A stretch of DNA of 64,000 nt, from assembly GCF_902859645.1 (NCBI RefSeq), contig NZ_CADIJR010000012.1, positions 49,291-113,290 on the forward strand. Reading direction: 5' to 3'. The stretch is from Achromobacter insuavis. GTDB taxonomy: Bacteria > Pseudomonadota > Gammaproteobacteria > Burkholderiales > Burkholderiaceae_B. Under the pieces are notes generated by a model, which saw only the letters and a program-made list of their open reading frames with translations, was not told where the DNA came from and did not search any database. The translations under genes and the position numbers were made by a program. Below are positions 8,766-18,377 of this stretch, piece after piece (the stretch's first letter is position 1; the number at the start of each line of letters is the position of its first letter).

Positions 8766-9620
8766 ATGTCCGCTCAAGTCCGCCCCACCGACCTGCCCGC
8801 GCCCGACGATCTCGCGCGGATGCTGGGTTCACGCCTGCCCGCTTTCCAAGATGTCGCCTGGACGTCCAGCACCGGCTCCACCAACGCCGACCTGCTGGCC
8901 CGCGCCCGCGCCGGCGCCGGCGCCGGCAAGCCCTGGCTGCTGGGCACCCATCTGCAGGAAACGGGCCGCGGCCGCGCCGGCCGCCCCTGGCAGAACCGGG
9001 TGGGCGCGGCGCTGATGTTCTCGTGCGCCTTCGACGTGCACCTGCCGGCCGCCCAGTTGCCGGCGCTGTCGCCGCTGGCCGGCCTGGCCGCCTGCGAGGC
9101 GCTGCGCGCCGTGGCCGGCCCGGGCGCCGAGGGCCTCTGCATGAAATGGCCCAACGACGTGCAATGGCACGACGCCAAGCTGGCCGGCGTGCTGGTCGAA
9201 ACCACCCGCAACCCGGGCGGCCGCGAGACCGGCTACACCGTCGTCATCGGCATGGGCGTCAATCTGGTCGATGCCGGCGCGCTGTCGCAGGCGCTGGGCC
9301 GCCAGGTCGCCGACTGGGCCTGTGTCACCGAACACGCGCCGGGCCATGCCGCCACCGCCGCGGACCTGGTCTGCGCCGCGGCGACCGCCTGGCACGAGGC
9401 CGTGCGGACGCTGGAGCGCGAAGGTTTCGCCGCCTTTTCCAGGCGCTTCGACCAGGTCGACGCGCTGGCCGGCCGCCCGGTCAACGTGCTGGACAAGGGC
9501 GACGTGGTCCTCAGCGGCACCGCCTGCGGCGTCGACGGCCAGGGCCGCCTGCTGGTGCAAACGCCCCAGGGCGCCATGCCGATCTCGGTCGGTGAAATCT
9601 CGATTCGACGCCAAGCATGA
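8766..9620 (+). CDS. birA: Biotin-[acetyl-CoA-carboxylase] ligase, monofunctional
   Basis: The enzyme (284 aa) activates biotin to biotinyl-AMP and attaches it to the biotin carboxyl carrier protein. The motif GRGRAGRPW binds biotinyl-AMP, KWPNDVQ and KLAGVLVE follow, and the C-terminal SH3-like domain lies after about residue 230. There is no N-terminal winged-helix domain, so unlike E. coli BirA it should not repress biotin genes. The ATG at 8766 begins right at the catalytic domain. The stop overlaps the coaX start (ATGA). Confidence 0.94.
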   Translation: MSAQVRPTDLPAPDDLARMLGSRLPAFQDVAWTSSTGSTNADLLARARAGAGAGKPWLLGTHLQETGRGRAGRPWQNRVGAALMFSCAFDVHLPAAQLPALSPLAGLAACEALRAVAGPGAEGLCMKWPNDVQWHDAKLAGVLVETTRNPGGRETGYTVVIGMGVNLVDAGALSQALGRQVADWACVTEHAPGHAATAADLVCAAATAWHEAVRTLEREGFAAFSRRFDQVDALAGRPVNVLDKGDVVLSGTACGVDGQGRLLVQTPQGAMPISVGEISIRRQA

Positions 9621-10423
9621 TCATCCTCATCGATTCCGGCAACAGCCGCCTCAAAGTGGGCTGGCTGGACCCCAGCAGCCCGGACATGCCGCGCGAGCCG
9701 GCCGCCGTCGCCTTCGACGGCCTGGACCTGGACGCCCTGGACCGCTGGCTCGCCGCCCTGCCGCAACGGCCATCGCGCGCGCTGGGCGTGAACGTGGCCG
9801 GCGCCGAGCGCGGCGCCGCGATCTCGGCCATCCTGCAGCGTCATGGCTGCGCGGTGACCTGGGCCACCTCGCAGGCCACCTCCCTGGGGCTGGTCAACCA
9901 CTACAAGACGCCGTCGCAGCTGGGCGCGGACCGCTGGGCCTCGCTGCTGGGCGTGCTGTCGCGCCTGCCCGGCGCCCATCCGCCCTTCCTGCTGGCCAGC
10001 TTCGGCACCGCCACCACCATCGACACCGTGGGACCGGACAACGTCTTCGCCGGCGGCCTGATCCTGCCGGGCCCGGCGATGATGCGCAACGCGCTGGCCC
10101 ACGGCACGGCCAACCTGCCGATCGCGGACGGCCAGGTGGTGCCCTACCCCACCGACACGCACGAGGCCATCGCCTCCGGCATCGCCGCCGCGCAGGCCGG
10201 CGCGGTGGTGCGCCAGTGGCTCGCCGGCCGCCAGCGCTACGGGCAGACGCCGCAGATCTTCGCCGCCGGCGGCGGCTGGCCCGAGGTGCACTCGGAAATC
10301 GAACGCCTGCTGGCCGATGCCGGCGGCGCATTCGGCGCCGCGCCGGTGCCGATCTACCTGAACCACCCGGTTCTGGACGGGCTGGCCGCCGTTGCGCGCG
10401 CCAACCTGGCAGCGAACGCCTGA
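9617..10423 (+). CDS. coaX: Type III pantothenate kinase
   Basis: The protein (268 aa) starts [16 protein letters not shown], the ASKHA phosphate-binding motif of CoaX (also called Baf in Bordetella, where it was found through pertussis toxin expression). [10 protein letters not shown] and [10 protein letters not shown] are the family-specific motifs for pantothenate and nucleotide binding. It phosphorylates pantothenate, the first step of CoA synthesis. It is coupled to birA by a 4-base overlap, the usual arrangement in Bordetella and relatives. Confidence 0.95.
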   Translation: MIILIDSGNSRLKVGWLDPSSPDMPREPAAVAFDGLDLDALDRWLAALPQRPSRALGVNVAGAERGAAISAILQRHGCAVTWATSQATSLGLVNHYKTPSQLGADRWASLLGVLSRLPGAHPPFLLASFGTATTIDTVGPDNVFAGGLILPGPAMMRNALAHGTANLPIADGQVVPYPTDTHEAIASGIAAAQAGAVVRQWLAGRQRYGQTPQIFAAGGGWPEVHSEIERLLADAGGAFGAAPVPIYLNHPVLDGLAAVARANLAANA

Positions 10424-10435
10424 CGGGGCCGCGGC

Positions 10436-10600
10436 ATGCGAGTGCTCTTCATCCTGATCCTGCTGGCCAACCTGGGCGTCTACGCGCTCGGCCAGGGCTG
10501 GCTGGGCGTGCGCCCGGAAGACGAGGGGCGCGATCCGCGCCGTTTCAGCCAGGAACTGAACCCCGGCGCGGTCACGCTGGTGCCGCGCAAGCCTGCCTGA
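10436..10600 (+). CDS. Small single-span membrane protein
   Basis: This 54-residue frame starts at the ATG at 10436, 12 bases after the coaX stop. It begins MRVLFILILLANLGVYALGQGWLG, a single membrane segment, followed by a short hydrophilic tail with RPEDEGRDPRRF and NPGAV. That N-terminal pattern is like the membrane anchor of SPOR-domain proteins that often follow coaX in Burkholderiales, but no SPOR domain is present here. It may be a shortened derivative or an independent small protein. Function unknown. Confidence 0.6.
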   Translation: MRVLFILILLANLGVYALGQGWLGVRPEDEGRDPRRFSQELNPGAVTLVPRKPA

Positions 10601-10621
10601 CGGCCTGACAGGCCGCCAGCC

Positions 10622-11950
10622 TCAGCGCAGCCAGGGCGCCAGCGCTTCCATCGTCCGCGCCGTGGCGCCGGCATGGCTGGCGAACCAGGCGCGCGCCGCG
10701 TCGCCGGCCGCCTGCCTGGCGGCGGGATCCGCCACCAGCGCCAGCGCGGCCGTCACGGCCTGCTCCGGATCCGGCTGGCGCTGCGCCGCGCCGGCCTCGA
10801 TGGCATCGCTGGCGGCCTGCTGGAAGTTGAACGTGTGCGGCCCGACGATGACCGGCACCCCGGCGGCGCAGGCCTCGATCAGGTTCTGGCCGCCCAGCGG
10901 CGCGAAACTCCCCGCCACCACCGCCACGTCCGCGGCGGCGTAATAGAACGCCATTTCACCCAGGGTATCGCCCAGCAGCACCACCGTCTCCGGGCCGGGT
11001 TCCTGTCCCGATGACCGTCGCACGTGGGCCAGGCCGGCCTGCGCCAGCAGCGCGGCGGCCTCGTCGAAACGCTGTGGATGGCGCGGAATCAGCAGGAACA
11101 GCGGCCCGCCGGGCGTGGCGTGGCGCTTGAGGGCGTCGATGAACGGCGCATCCTCGCCCTCGCGCGTGCTCGCCACGGCGATCACCGGACGACCCAGTCG
11201 GGCGCGCCAGGCCTGTCCCGCCTCGACCTGGGCCGCGGGCAGTGACAGATCGAACTTCAGATTGCCGGACACGGAGGGACGCGGCGCACCGGCCCGGGCC
11301 AGCCGGCCGGCATCCGGCGCCGTCTGCGCCAGCACCAGGTCCAGCCCCGCCAGCGCCTCGCGCATCACCCCGCCCATGCGGCCAGCCTGCCGCAGCGACG
11401 ATTCCGAGAACCGCGCGCTCACCAGCGCCATCGGCAGCTTCGCGCGCCGCGCCGCGGCCAGCAGGTTGGGCCAGATCTCACGCTCGATCAGGATGCCGCA
11501 ACGGGGCGCGGCGGCGGCCAGGAAACGCCGCGTGGCGCCGGGAAAATCGTAGGGCAGCCAGGCCTGGCGCAATTGGCCGCGGGCGATGGCGTCCGCGAAC
11601 AGGCGCGCGCCCTCGGCCCGGCCGGTGGCGGTGATGTGAGTCAGCAGCACCGGCAGGCCGCGATCCAGCAGGGCCTGCAGCAGTGGCTGCGCGGCGCGGG
11701 TCTCGCCCAGGCTGACGGCGTGGACCCAGACCGGGGCTTGCGCGGTTTCGGCGGCCGCTGTCGCGCCACCGGCCTCGGCCCGACCTGACGCGGCCCGGCC
11801 TAGCGCGGCCCGGCCTGACGCGGCCCGACCAAACCGCTCCGGCGAGAAGATCTGCCATTCGCCGCCGGCGCGCTTGGCGCGGCGGGCCATCCACAGCCAG
11901 ATCAGGGGGGCCAGCGCCCGCAACCCCAGGGTGTAGACGGCGCGATTCAT
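10622..11950 (-). CDS. waaA: 3-deoxy-D-manno-octulosonic acid (Kdo) transferase
   Basis: The protein (442 aa) has an N-terminal membrane anchor followed by two GT-B Rossmann domains. HAVSLGETRAAQPL carries the conserved catalytic Glu region, IEREIWPN is the mid-protein signature, and GSFAPLGGQNLIEACAAGVPV is the C-terminal CMP-Kdo binding motif. It adds Kdo to lipid A at the cytoplasmic face of the inner membrane. Relative to typical WaaA there is an Ala/Gly/Arg-rich insertion (about residues 42-65) encoded by three tandem 15-bp units, just where the conserved PERFG segment ends. It follows waaC with a single intervening base. Confidence 0.94.
   Translation of the reverse strand: MNRAVYTLGLRALAPLIWLWMARRAKRAGGEWQIFSPERFGRAASGRAALGRAASGRAEAGGATAAAETAQAPVWVHAVSLGETRAAQPLLQALLDRGLPVLLTHITATGRAEGARLFADAIARGQLRQAWLPYDFPGATRRFLAAAAPRCGILIEREIWPNLLAAARRAKLPMALVSARFSESSLRQAGRMGGVMREALAGLDLVLAQTAPDAGRLARAGAPRPSVSGNLKFDLSLPAAQVEAGQAWRARLGRPVIAVASTREGEDAPFIDALKRHATPGGPLFLLIPRHPQRFDEAAALLAQAGLAHVRRSSGQEPGPETVVLLGDTLGEMAFYYAAADVAVVAGSFAPLGGQNLIEACAAGVPVIVGPHTFNFQQAASDAIEAGAAQRQPDPEQAVTAALALVADPAARQAAGDAARAWFASHAGATARTMEALAPWLR
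11781..11825. repeat. Three tandem 15-bp units inside waaA
   Basis: Three contiguous copies of a 15-base unit (cgRcctRRcgcggcc type) lie inside the waaA reading frame. Each adds five residues of the GRAAS/GRAAL/GRAEA type. Because the unit is a multiple of three, copy-number change would lengthen or shorten the protein without a frameshift. Confidence 0.8.
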
Positions 11951-11951
11951 A

Positions 11952-12989
11952 TCACTGTGCCGCCAGCGCCTGCTCCAACGAAGCCATCACGGCCTCGCGT
12001 GAAGGCGAAGCGCCGCGATCGCCGAGGCTGGCCGTATAGTTGGAGCCAACCAACGGGGTACGAACAGGCGTGGACGCACGATAGATACCTATGGTCGGTC
12101 GGCCAAGGGCGGCCGAGAGGTGGGTCAACCCGCTGTCCAGGCCTACCATCAAGCGCGCTCCCGCCAACAGGCGAGCAACGGAGGTCAGATCCATACGTGG
12201 CATGACCTCGGTACCGTCCATGCCAGCGACCAGCAATCTGGCACGCTCGGCTTCCTGTTCGTTGCCGGCCAACAATTTCAACGTACAACCGGCATCACGC
12301 AACCGCCGGAATACCGCCCGCCAGTCTTCTTCCGGCCATAGTTTATCGTCGCGGCTGGCCGACGGCATGATCACTGCGTAGCCACGATCATTGTCCAGAT
12401 GGTGTAGTCGTGGCAAATCAGTGGCATTCAGGCCTTCGCTGCCAACTACGTGGGCGAGATCGGTGGGCTGTCCCGCCTGGCGTGCAAAAGACTGCAACCC
12501 GAAATCCGGCAGGCCGCCGTGTTGATACCCGAAGGTCAATGCCGCCAGCTTGCGTTGCCGAATGACCGCAGGCTGCCAGAACTCCACCCGGTGCCGCACG
12601 TTGTAAAACAAGGAAGCCAACGGCTCCCGGGCGGATCGCCAGTCCAAGCCGTGGCGCACACCGCGCGCCTGGCGTACCAGCCAGGCCGACTTCAGCAGGG
12701 CCTGCATATCCAGAACAATGTCGTACTGCTTGGCGCGCAACCGATCCCGCAACGCCCTGCGCTCGGACCGCACCTGCCCTGACCACCAAGCCTTGCGCCA
12801 ACGGCGATGAGCAACCTTGATGACCTCTTTCACCGCCGGATGCCACAGCGGAATCTCGGCAAACGCCTCTTCGACGATCCAATCTATCTCGGCGTCGGGA
12901 ACATGCCTCGCAATATCGGAAATTGCTGGCAGCATATGGACGAGATCGCCCAATGACGAGGTACGAACGAGAAGAATGCGTGTTGGCAT
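11952..12989 (-). CDS. waaC: LPS heptosyltransferase I
   Basis: The GT9-family protein (345 aa) transfers L-glycero-D-manno-heptose to Kdo2-lipid A. The N terminus ILLVRTSSLGDLVHMLPAI is the family signature. DKLWPEEDW and the C-terminal GLDSGLTHLSAALGRPTIGIY motif bind ADP-heptose. It is cotranscribed with waaA (1-base gap). The gene is separated from the polysaccharide genes by about 165 bases that look like a promoter region, so core synthesis can be expressed apart from the O-chain genes. Confidence 0.93.
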   Translation of the reverse strand: MPTRILLVRTSSLGDLVHMLPAISDIARHVPDAEIDWIVEEAFAEIPLWHPAVKEVIKVAHRRWRKAWWSGQVRSERRALRDRLRAKQYDIVLDMQALLKSAWLVRQARGVRHGLDWRSAREPLASLFYNVRHRVEFWQPAVIRQRKLAALTFGYQHGGLPDFGLQSFARQAGQPTDLAHVVGSEGLNATDLPRLHHLDNDRGYAVIMPSASRDDKLWPEEDWRAVFRRLRDAGCTLKLLAGNEQEAERARLLVAGMDGTEVMPRMDLTSVARLLAGARLMVGLDSGLTHLSAALGRPTIGIYRASTPVRTPLVGSNYTASLGDRGASPSREAVMASLEQALAAQ

Positions 12990-13153
12990 CGATAAGAGCT
13001 AAAGAGATCCGGGCTGGCCCCCCCCGGGAAACTGGCCTGGCGCCGATCAATCCGAAGACGAACCAAAAGCGTAATCTCGGAATTTACAACAAACCCGTGA
13101 TGCGGCATCGGCGCAACCCTGTCGGGCGGTGTAATACCCCCCAGGCCACGGTA

Positions 13154-15094
13154 TCAATGCACGCGAACGTCCCCTTCCGCGCCACGCTCCAGATGTATCC
13201 AATCGACAATACCGCCATTCGGCCGGTAACCCGACACCAGCGCCAGCAGGAATGCACGCACCGCAGGAATGTCGTTCACTCTCAAGGCGCACTGCAGTTC
13301 CTCGAGCTTGCCCTGCAACACGTGCCAGGGCAGACAATCTTCATGAGCCTTCATGATGCGCGAATGCTGGGTCGGCTCGGGATTATCTCCGATCAGCAAT
13401 TCCTCATAGAGTTTTTCACCTGGCCGCAGCCCGGTGACTTCAAGCGCGATATCGCCATCAGGCTCCTGCGCCGTCCTGATGGTCAAGCCGGACAGTTCCA
13501 CCATCCGTCGTGCCAGATCGACAATCTTCACTGGCTCGCCCATGTCCAGTACGAAAACGTCGCCGCCATTGGCCATGGCGCCGGCCTGGATCACCAGTTG
13601 CGCGGCCTCGGGAATGGTCATGAAATAGCGCGTGATTTCGGGATGCGTCAATGTAACCGGGCCGCCCGCCTTGATCTGCTGACGAAACTTGGGAACCACT
13701 GAGCCTGAAGAGCCCAGTACATTGCCAAAACGTACCATCGAGAACTTGGTCGACGTATCTTCCGCCGCCAGCGCCTGCAGCACCATTTCCGCCAGCCGTT
13801 TGGTCGCTCCCATGACGTTGGTGGGACGCACCGCCTTGTCGGTACTGATCAGAACAAAGTCAGCGACTTTCTGGGTGATTGCGGCTTTGGCGACGATCAG
13901 CGTTCCCAGTACATTGTTGCGTACCCCCTCGGCAGGATTGTGCTCCACCAGTGGCACATGCTTGTATGCTGCGGTGTGATAGACCGTATCCGGCCGCCAG
14001 GCCGCCATGATTTCGCCCAAGCGGATCTCGTCACGCACCGAAGCCAGCAACGGCACCAGCCTGAATGTCGGACCGCCGGTATCTGCCAGCAAGGCGGTCA
14101 GTTCCTGGTGCAACTCATACAACGCGTATTCGTTCTGTTCCACGAGCAATAGCGCAGACGGCGCAAGATTCACGATCTGGCGACACAATTCACTACCAAT
14201 CGACCCCCCCGCGCCTGTCACCAGGACCGTCTTGCCCGCGATATTCCGGGCGAGCAGCTCAGGATGAGGCTCCACCGGCTCCCGACCTAGTAGATCGTCG
14301 ATATCCAGTTCCCGTACGTCAGCAATGCTGACCCGCCCCTGGGCCAGATCGGTCACGCTCGGCAACGTACGCACCGAAACCTTGGCCGGCAGTACGCGTT
14401 GCAGAATTTCGTTGCGGCGATGCCGTCCCGCGGAAGGCAGCGCCAACAGAACATCATCGACTTCCAGTGACGCGACCAGCATGGGCAGATCGGTCGGCGA
14501 ATAGACAGCCAGGCCATTCAAGATCCGGCCATGAAGACGTTCGTCATCGTCCAGGAAACCCACCACCCGCATTTCAGGACCATTGGCCATGGCGGCTGCG
14601 AGCTGGCGGCCGGCCGAACCCGCGCCGTAGATAAGCGCCTTGCGCAGAGCATTGCGTTGCAGCTGGCCACGGTACAGCCCCCCCAGCCAATATCGTGCGA
14701 TAACCCGAGAACTACCCACGGTCAGCAGCAGCAGGATCGGCTGAATCAGACCGACGGTGCGGGGGATGCCATTCACGCCGACTGCGGTGAAAATGGCGGA
14801 GTACACCAACCCATAGATCACGATGGCTTTGAGCACCGCGATCATCGCCGGCAACCCCGAATACCGGAAAATGGCGCGGTAAAGGCCGGAGACGATGAAA
14901 ATGGGCAAGGCGATAGCCATCGATGCAACCGCGGCCCAGAGCGGCCGCCCGGACAGCAATACCCAATCATCGAGGCGGAGATAGAACGCTAGCCACGTGG
15001 TAAGCACACAGAGGCTGGCATCAACCGACAGGGCGAGCAATCGCTTGGCCGTACGCGGCATACCAAGCATGGGTTTGGCCAAGCTAGTCAACAT
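13154..15094 (-). CDS. WbpM/FlaA1-type membrane-bound nucleoside-diphosphate-sugar 4,6-dehydratase
   Basis: The protein (646 aa) has four N-terminal membrane segments (about residues 17-125), a first Rossmann domain (GAGSAG near 158), and a SDR domain starting TVLVTGAGGSIGSE near 289. The active site is S-T-D-K (417-420) with Met428 and Lys432 in NVMGATK. This is the Ser-Met-Lys triad typical of WbpM-like enzymes, which make UDP-4-keto-6-deoxy-GlcNAc. With the WbpV-like reductase two genes downstream it should supply UDP-QuiNAc or UDP-FucNAc. The exact product cannot be told from sequence. The start at 15094 has a GGGA 8 bases upstream. Confidence 0.9.
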   Translation of the reverse strand: MLTSLAKPMLGMPRTAKRLLALSVDASLCVLTTWLAFYLRLDDWVLLSGRPLWAAVASMAIALPIFIVSGLYRAIFRYSGLPAMIAVLKAIVIYGLVYSAIFTAVGVNGIPRTVGLIQPILLLLTVGSSRVIARYWLGGLYRGQLQRNALRKALIYGAGSAGRQLAAAMANGPEMRVVGFLDDDERLHGRILNGLAVYSPTDLPMLVASLEVDDVLLALPSAGRHRRNEILQRVLPAKVSVRTLPSVTDLAQGRVSIADVRELDIDDLLGREPVEPHPELLARNIAGKTVLVTGAGGSIGSELCRQIVNLAPSALLLVEQNEYALYELHQELTALLADTGGPTFRLVPLLASVRDEIRLGEIMAAWRPDTVYHTAAYKHVPLVEHNPAEGVRNNVLGTLIVAKAAITQKVADFVLISTDKAVRPTNVMGATKRLAEMVLQALAAEDTSTKFSMVRFGNVLGSSGSVVPKFRQQIKAGGPVTLTHPEITRYFMTIPEAAQLVIQAGAMANGGDVFVLDMGEPVKIVDLARRMVELSGLTIRTAQEPDGDIALEVTGLRPGEKLYEELLIGDNPEPTQHSRIMKAHEDCLPWHVLQGKLEELQCALRVNDIPAVRAFLLALVSGYRPNGGIVDWIHLERGAEGDVRVH

Positions 15095-15112
15095 CTCTTG
15101 TCCCTATCCTGC

Positions 15113-15673
15113 TTAGTGTGAGACGCCATCTTGCCGAAGCACCCTGGCGGCCGTCATCCAGATGATTTTCAAATCGAACCAGGCTGACTTCCGGCGCAGA
15201 TACTCCGCATCCAGTTTGACCTTCTCAGGGATAGGAAGCTCATCGCGCCCGTTAACCTGGGCCCAACCGGTCAAGCCTGGCAACAATTCGTGCACGCCGT
15301 ACTCGGTGCGCAATTGGATCAGATCCTCCTGGTTGAACAATGCGGGACGTGGCCCGACAAAACTCATTTCTCCGGCCAGGATGCTCCACAATTGAGGCAA
15401 CTCGTCCAGACTGCTGCGCCGCAAGAATGAGCCGATCGGTGTCAATAGTGTCTTCGGGTCCGGCAACAAATGCGTCGCCACAGTCGGTGCGCCCACCCGC
15501 ATGGTACGGAATTTCGGCATGCGAAAGATCCGATTACCGCGACCGACCCTGTCAGACCAATACAGAGCGGGCCCCGGCGATGTCAATCGAACGGCGAGAA
15601 AAACCACCAGAGCCGGCAGCACGAGCAACAGCGACAGCAACACGGCAAAGCAGAAGTCGAATAGGCGTTTCAC
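15113..15673 (-). CDS. Initiating sugar-phosphate transferase (bacterial sugar transferase, PglC type)
   Basis: This protein (186 aa) is a small monotopic phosphoglycosyl transferase. One N-terminal hydrophobic segment (residues 8-28) is followed by the catalytic core with KFRTM, SLDELPQLW (the Asp-Glu active pair), FVGPRP and PGLTGWAQVNGR. It transfers a sugar-1-phosphate from a UDP-sugar to undecaprenyl phosphate, starting the repeat unit on the cytoplasmic face. Adjacency to WbpM- and WbpV-like genes suggests QuiNAc or FucNAc phosphate as the first sugar (inference). Confidence 0.9.
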   Translation of the reverse strand: MKRLFDFCFAVLLSLLLVLPALVVFLAVRLTSPGPALYWSDRVGRGNRIFRMPKFRTMRVGAPTVATHLLPDPKTLLTPIGSFLRRSSLDELPQLWSILAGEMSFVGPRPALFNQEDLIQLRTEYGVHELLPGLTGWAQVNGRDELPIPEKVKLDAEYLRRKSAWFDLKIIWMTAARVLRQDGVSH

Positions 15674-15691
15674 GGGGAATTGGCGAAGTTA

Positions 15692-16630
15692 TTATTTACT
15701 AACGGCATCAAGCAGTTCGAATGGCAGGATGGCGGGCTGATAGCCCAGGATCTTTCGAGCCTGCGAATCGTCTACCTGCAACCATCCTGACAACTGTTCA
15801 TACGAGCCTCCCTGGCCTGCCGCCCTGGCCACGGCGCGCAATAGCGACTGTGGTGCTGGAAACAGGCGCGCCGGACGGTGCAGCGCTTGCGCCACGCGTC
15901 TCAACAGATCCGGCGTGGAGTAGTCCTGCGCATCCCGTACATGAAACACATGACCCGCAGCTTGCGGCTTAGTGATGCATGCGCACAATACGGCAGATAG
16001 GTTATCCACATGAATCAGGCTGCGCTGATTCGAAATGTTGCTTAGTGGCAACGGAATGCCGGCATTCACCCAACGAGCCAGGCGAGCCATGTTGCCCGGC
16101 GCGCCCTGGCCGTAAACCAGCGGCGGACGCACCACTACGAGTTCGGCGCCATGACGCTGCGCGATATCTGCCAACTCGCCCTCGGCCTTGAGCTTCGACC
16201 TGCCGTACGGTGTCGTGGGCTGACAGGGGCTGCCCTCGTGTAATGGCTCACCCGGAACGCTATAGGTCGCCACCGCGCCGATGGAGCTGACGAACACGAA
16301 CCGACGAACCCCTGCCTCGAACGCGGCTTGTGCCAGGCGACGTGTCCAATCGACATTCACGCTTTCGAACTGGGCTTCATGATCCGCCGGCGCTTTACCA
16401 AGAACGTGAGCCCGCCCGGCCAAGTGACAGACCACATCCACGCCAACCATTGCCCGTGCCAGCGCGGCATCGTCCGCCATGTCAGGGATGTTGCAAACCT
16501 CGACACGTGGATCAGTCACGGCCCTGCGGGTCAACAATCGCAGCGGTATCCCGCTTTCGTACAGATCGCGTACCACCCGCCGACCCACGAAGCCGGTCCC
16601 ACCCGTAACCAGTATCCTGCTCGTATCCAT
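15692..16630 (-). CDS. WbpV-like NAD(P)-dependent 4-ketoreductase/epimerase
   Basis: The SDR protein (312 aa) has the cofactor motif VTGGTGFVGRR, VSSIGAV, and the YGRSK catalytic Tyr-Lys pair. It resembles WbpV/WreQ, reductases that convert UDP-4-keto-6-deoxy-GlcNAc (made by WbpM) to UDP-QuiNAc or UDP-FucNAc. Its place between the initiating transferase and a glycosyltransferase supports that role. A UDP-GlcNAc 4-epimerase function is a possible alternative. Confidence 0.8.
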   Translation of the reverse strand: MDTSRILVTGGTGFVGRRVVRDLYESGIPLRLLTRRAVTDPRVEVCNIPDMADDAALARAMVGVDVVCHLAGRAHVLGKAPADHEAQFESVNVDWTRRLAQAAFEAGVRRFVFVSSIGAVATYSVPGEPLHEGSPCQPTTPYGRSKLKAEGELADIAQRHGAELVVVRPPLVYGQGAPGNMARLARWVNAGIPLPLSNISNQRSLIHVDNLSAVLCACITKPQAAGHVFHVRDAQDYSTPDLLRRVAQALHRPARLFPAPQSLLRAVARAAGQGGSYEQLSGWLQVDDSQARKILGYQPAILPFELLDAVSK

Positions 16631-16636
16631 GGCGAC

Positions 16637-17401
16637 TCAGAATTGACGGTATTTCAGCAAACCCCTCAGCGCATATTGGCTGAAATGCCAGACCGATGCC
16701 ACCACACCGAGTTTTTCAAGGTCCCGGTAGGCTCGCCAGACATGCATTGCCGAACGCCGCTTGTTGCGTGACACCGATTGGCTCATGACGCGATAGCGCA
16801 TCAGATCCTCGTCCAAGCCGTGGGCGAGACGCCCAGGCTTCAGTATCTGCAGCCAGCAATCGAAGTCGTCATAGTAGGTTTTCCTCATGCGCACATCACC
16901 CAGCTCGACACGGTCAAGCAAGACCGTCGAAGTCGCAATCGCTGTGTTGCCCAGCAATGAGCGGTAAGACAGCGTGCGAGGCACATGAACCTGCTTACCG
17001 GTCTGAGCGCCGTCAGCTGAAATGCGGCGGAAGCCGGTATAGGTCAACACCGAACCATTCGCCTTGGCGTGCGCCAACGTGCGCTCCAGCTTTTCGGGTA
17101 GCCAGAGATCATCGCTGTCGAGAAAAGCAATCCAACCGCCTGTTGCCTGGGCCAGCGCCGCATTTCGCGCCATAGCTGGCCCGCCATTGGCAGGCATGGA
17201 CACCAGCTTAATTCGTGAGTCTCTTTTCTCCCATTCCCGGATGACGTCCCGCGTATTATCGGGCGAACAGTCCTCCGCGATCAGCAATTCCCAATCCGTA
17301 TATGTCTGGGCCAATACAGATTCGATCGTCTCTCCGATGATCAACGCCGCCTTGTAGGCTGGCGTAATGATGGAGACCCGGTTGGCATTCACGATAGGCA
17401 T
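16637..17401 (-). CDS. Family 2 glycosyltransferase
   Basis: This is a 254-residue GT-A enzyme. VSIITPAYKAA is the start of the fold, AEDCSPDNT and FLDSDDLW contain the nucleotide/metal-binding Asp residues (DXD type), and no membrane segments are present. It would add a sugar to the undecaprenyl-linked repeat unit in the cytoplasm. Donor and linkage cannot be predicted. It is 4 bases from the UDP-xylose synthase gene. Confidence 0.85.
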   Translation of the reverse strand: MPIVNANRVSIITPAYKAALIIGETIESVLAQTYTDWELLIAEDCSPDNTRDVIREWEKRDSRIKLVSMPANGGPAMARNAALAQATGGWIAFLDSDDLWLPEKLERTLAHAKANGSVLTYTGFRRISADGAQTGKQVHVPRTLSYRSLLGNTAIATSTVLLDRVELGDVRMRKTYYDDFDCWLQILKPGRLAHGLDEDLMRYRVMSQSVSRNKRRSAMHVWRAYRDLEKLGVVASVWHFSQYALRGLLKYRQF

Positions 17402-17405
17402 GGAT

Positions 17406-18362
17406 TCAAACCGCCCCGCCCGCTTCGGCCACCAGCAGCTTGTCGAAGTATTCGATCGTCTTGACTAGGCCCGATTCCAGTTCGACCGTAGGCGTCCAGC
17501 CCAATTTTTCACGCGCTAGCGAGATATCCGGCTGGCGCTGTTGCGGATCGTCCTGCGGCAATGGTCTGAACACCAATTTGGAAGCGGAACCGGTCAATTC
17601 CAGTACCTTTTCGGCCAATTGGCGAATGGTGAATTCGCCCGGATTCCCAAGATTGACGGGGCCCGTCAACGTGTCAGGCGAGTTCATCAAACTGATGAAA
17701 CCTTCCACCAGATCGTCAACATAGCAGAAGCTGCGTGTCTGCTGGCCCTCGCCATAGATTGTGATGTCCTGGCCTTTCAACGCCTGCACGATGAAGTTGC
17801 TAACCACCCGACCATCGTTCGGGTGCATCCGGGGACCATACGTGTTGAAAATCCGCGCCACCTTGATATCGAGCGCATGCTGACGGTGATAATCGAAGAA
17901 TAGCGTCTCCGCGCAACGCTTTCCTTCGTCGTAGCACGAGCGAATTCCGATGGGATTGACCCTACCCCAATAGCTCTCACTCTGCGGGTGGACTTCCGGA
18001 TCACCATAGACTTCGCTAGTCGATGCTTGGAAGATCTTCGCCTTGAGACGTTTGGCCAGACCCAGCATATTAATGGCACCATGCACGCTGGTCTTCAGCG
18101 TCTGGACCGGATCGAACTGGTAATGCACCGGCGAAGCGGGGCATGCCAGATTGTAGATTTCATCCACCTCCACGTAGAGAGGAATCGTCACGTCGTGGCG
18201 CAGCAATTCGAAATACGGATTGGCGAACAAATGAACGATATTCTGCTTCGAACCCGTGAAGAAATTGTCGACGCACAACACCTCGTTGCCCTGCGCCAGG
18301 AGACGCTCACATAGGTGTGACCCGAGAAACCCAGAACCACCAGTAACCAATATTTTTTTCAC
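17406..18362 (-). CDS. UDP-glucuronate decarboxylase (UDP-xylose synthase) family
   Basis: The extended SDR protein (318 aa) has [10 protein letters not shown] at the N terminus, [28 protein letters not shown] (Tyr-x-x-x-Lys) and NTYGPRM. This set is characteristic of UDP-glucuronate decarboxylases that make UDP-xylose. The substrate can come from the UDP-glucose dehydrogenase at the start of the same cluster, so the two form a UDP-Glc to UDP-GlcA to UDP-Xyl branch. A 4-epimerase function is less likely because of the characteristic CPASPVHYQ segment. Confidence 0.88.
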   Translation of the reverse strand: MKKILVTGGSGFLGSHLCERLLAQGNEVLCVDNFFTGSKQNIVHLFANPYFELLRHDVTIPLYVEVDEIYNLACPASPVHYQFDPVQTLKTSVHGAINMLGLAKRLKAKIFQASTSEVYGDPEVHPQSESYWGRVNPIGIRSCYDEGKRCAETLFFDYHRQHALDIKVARIFNTYGPRMHPNDGRVVSNFIVQALKGQDITIYGEGQQTRSFCYVDDLVEGFISLMNSPDTLTGPVNLGNPGEFTIRQLAEKVLELTGSASKLVFRPLPQDDPQQRQPDISLAREKLGWTPTVELESGLVKTIEYFDKLLVAEAGGAV

Positions 18363-18377
18363 ATCAGCTCCACATAT

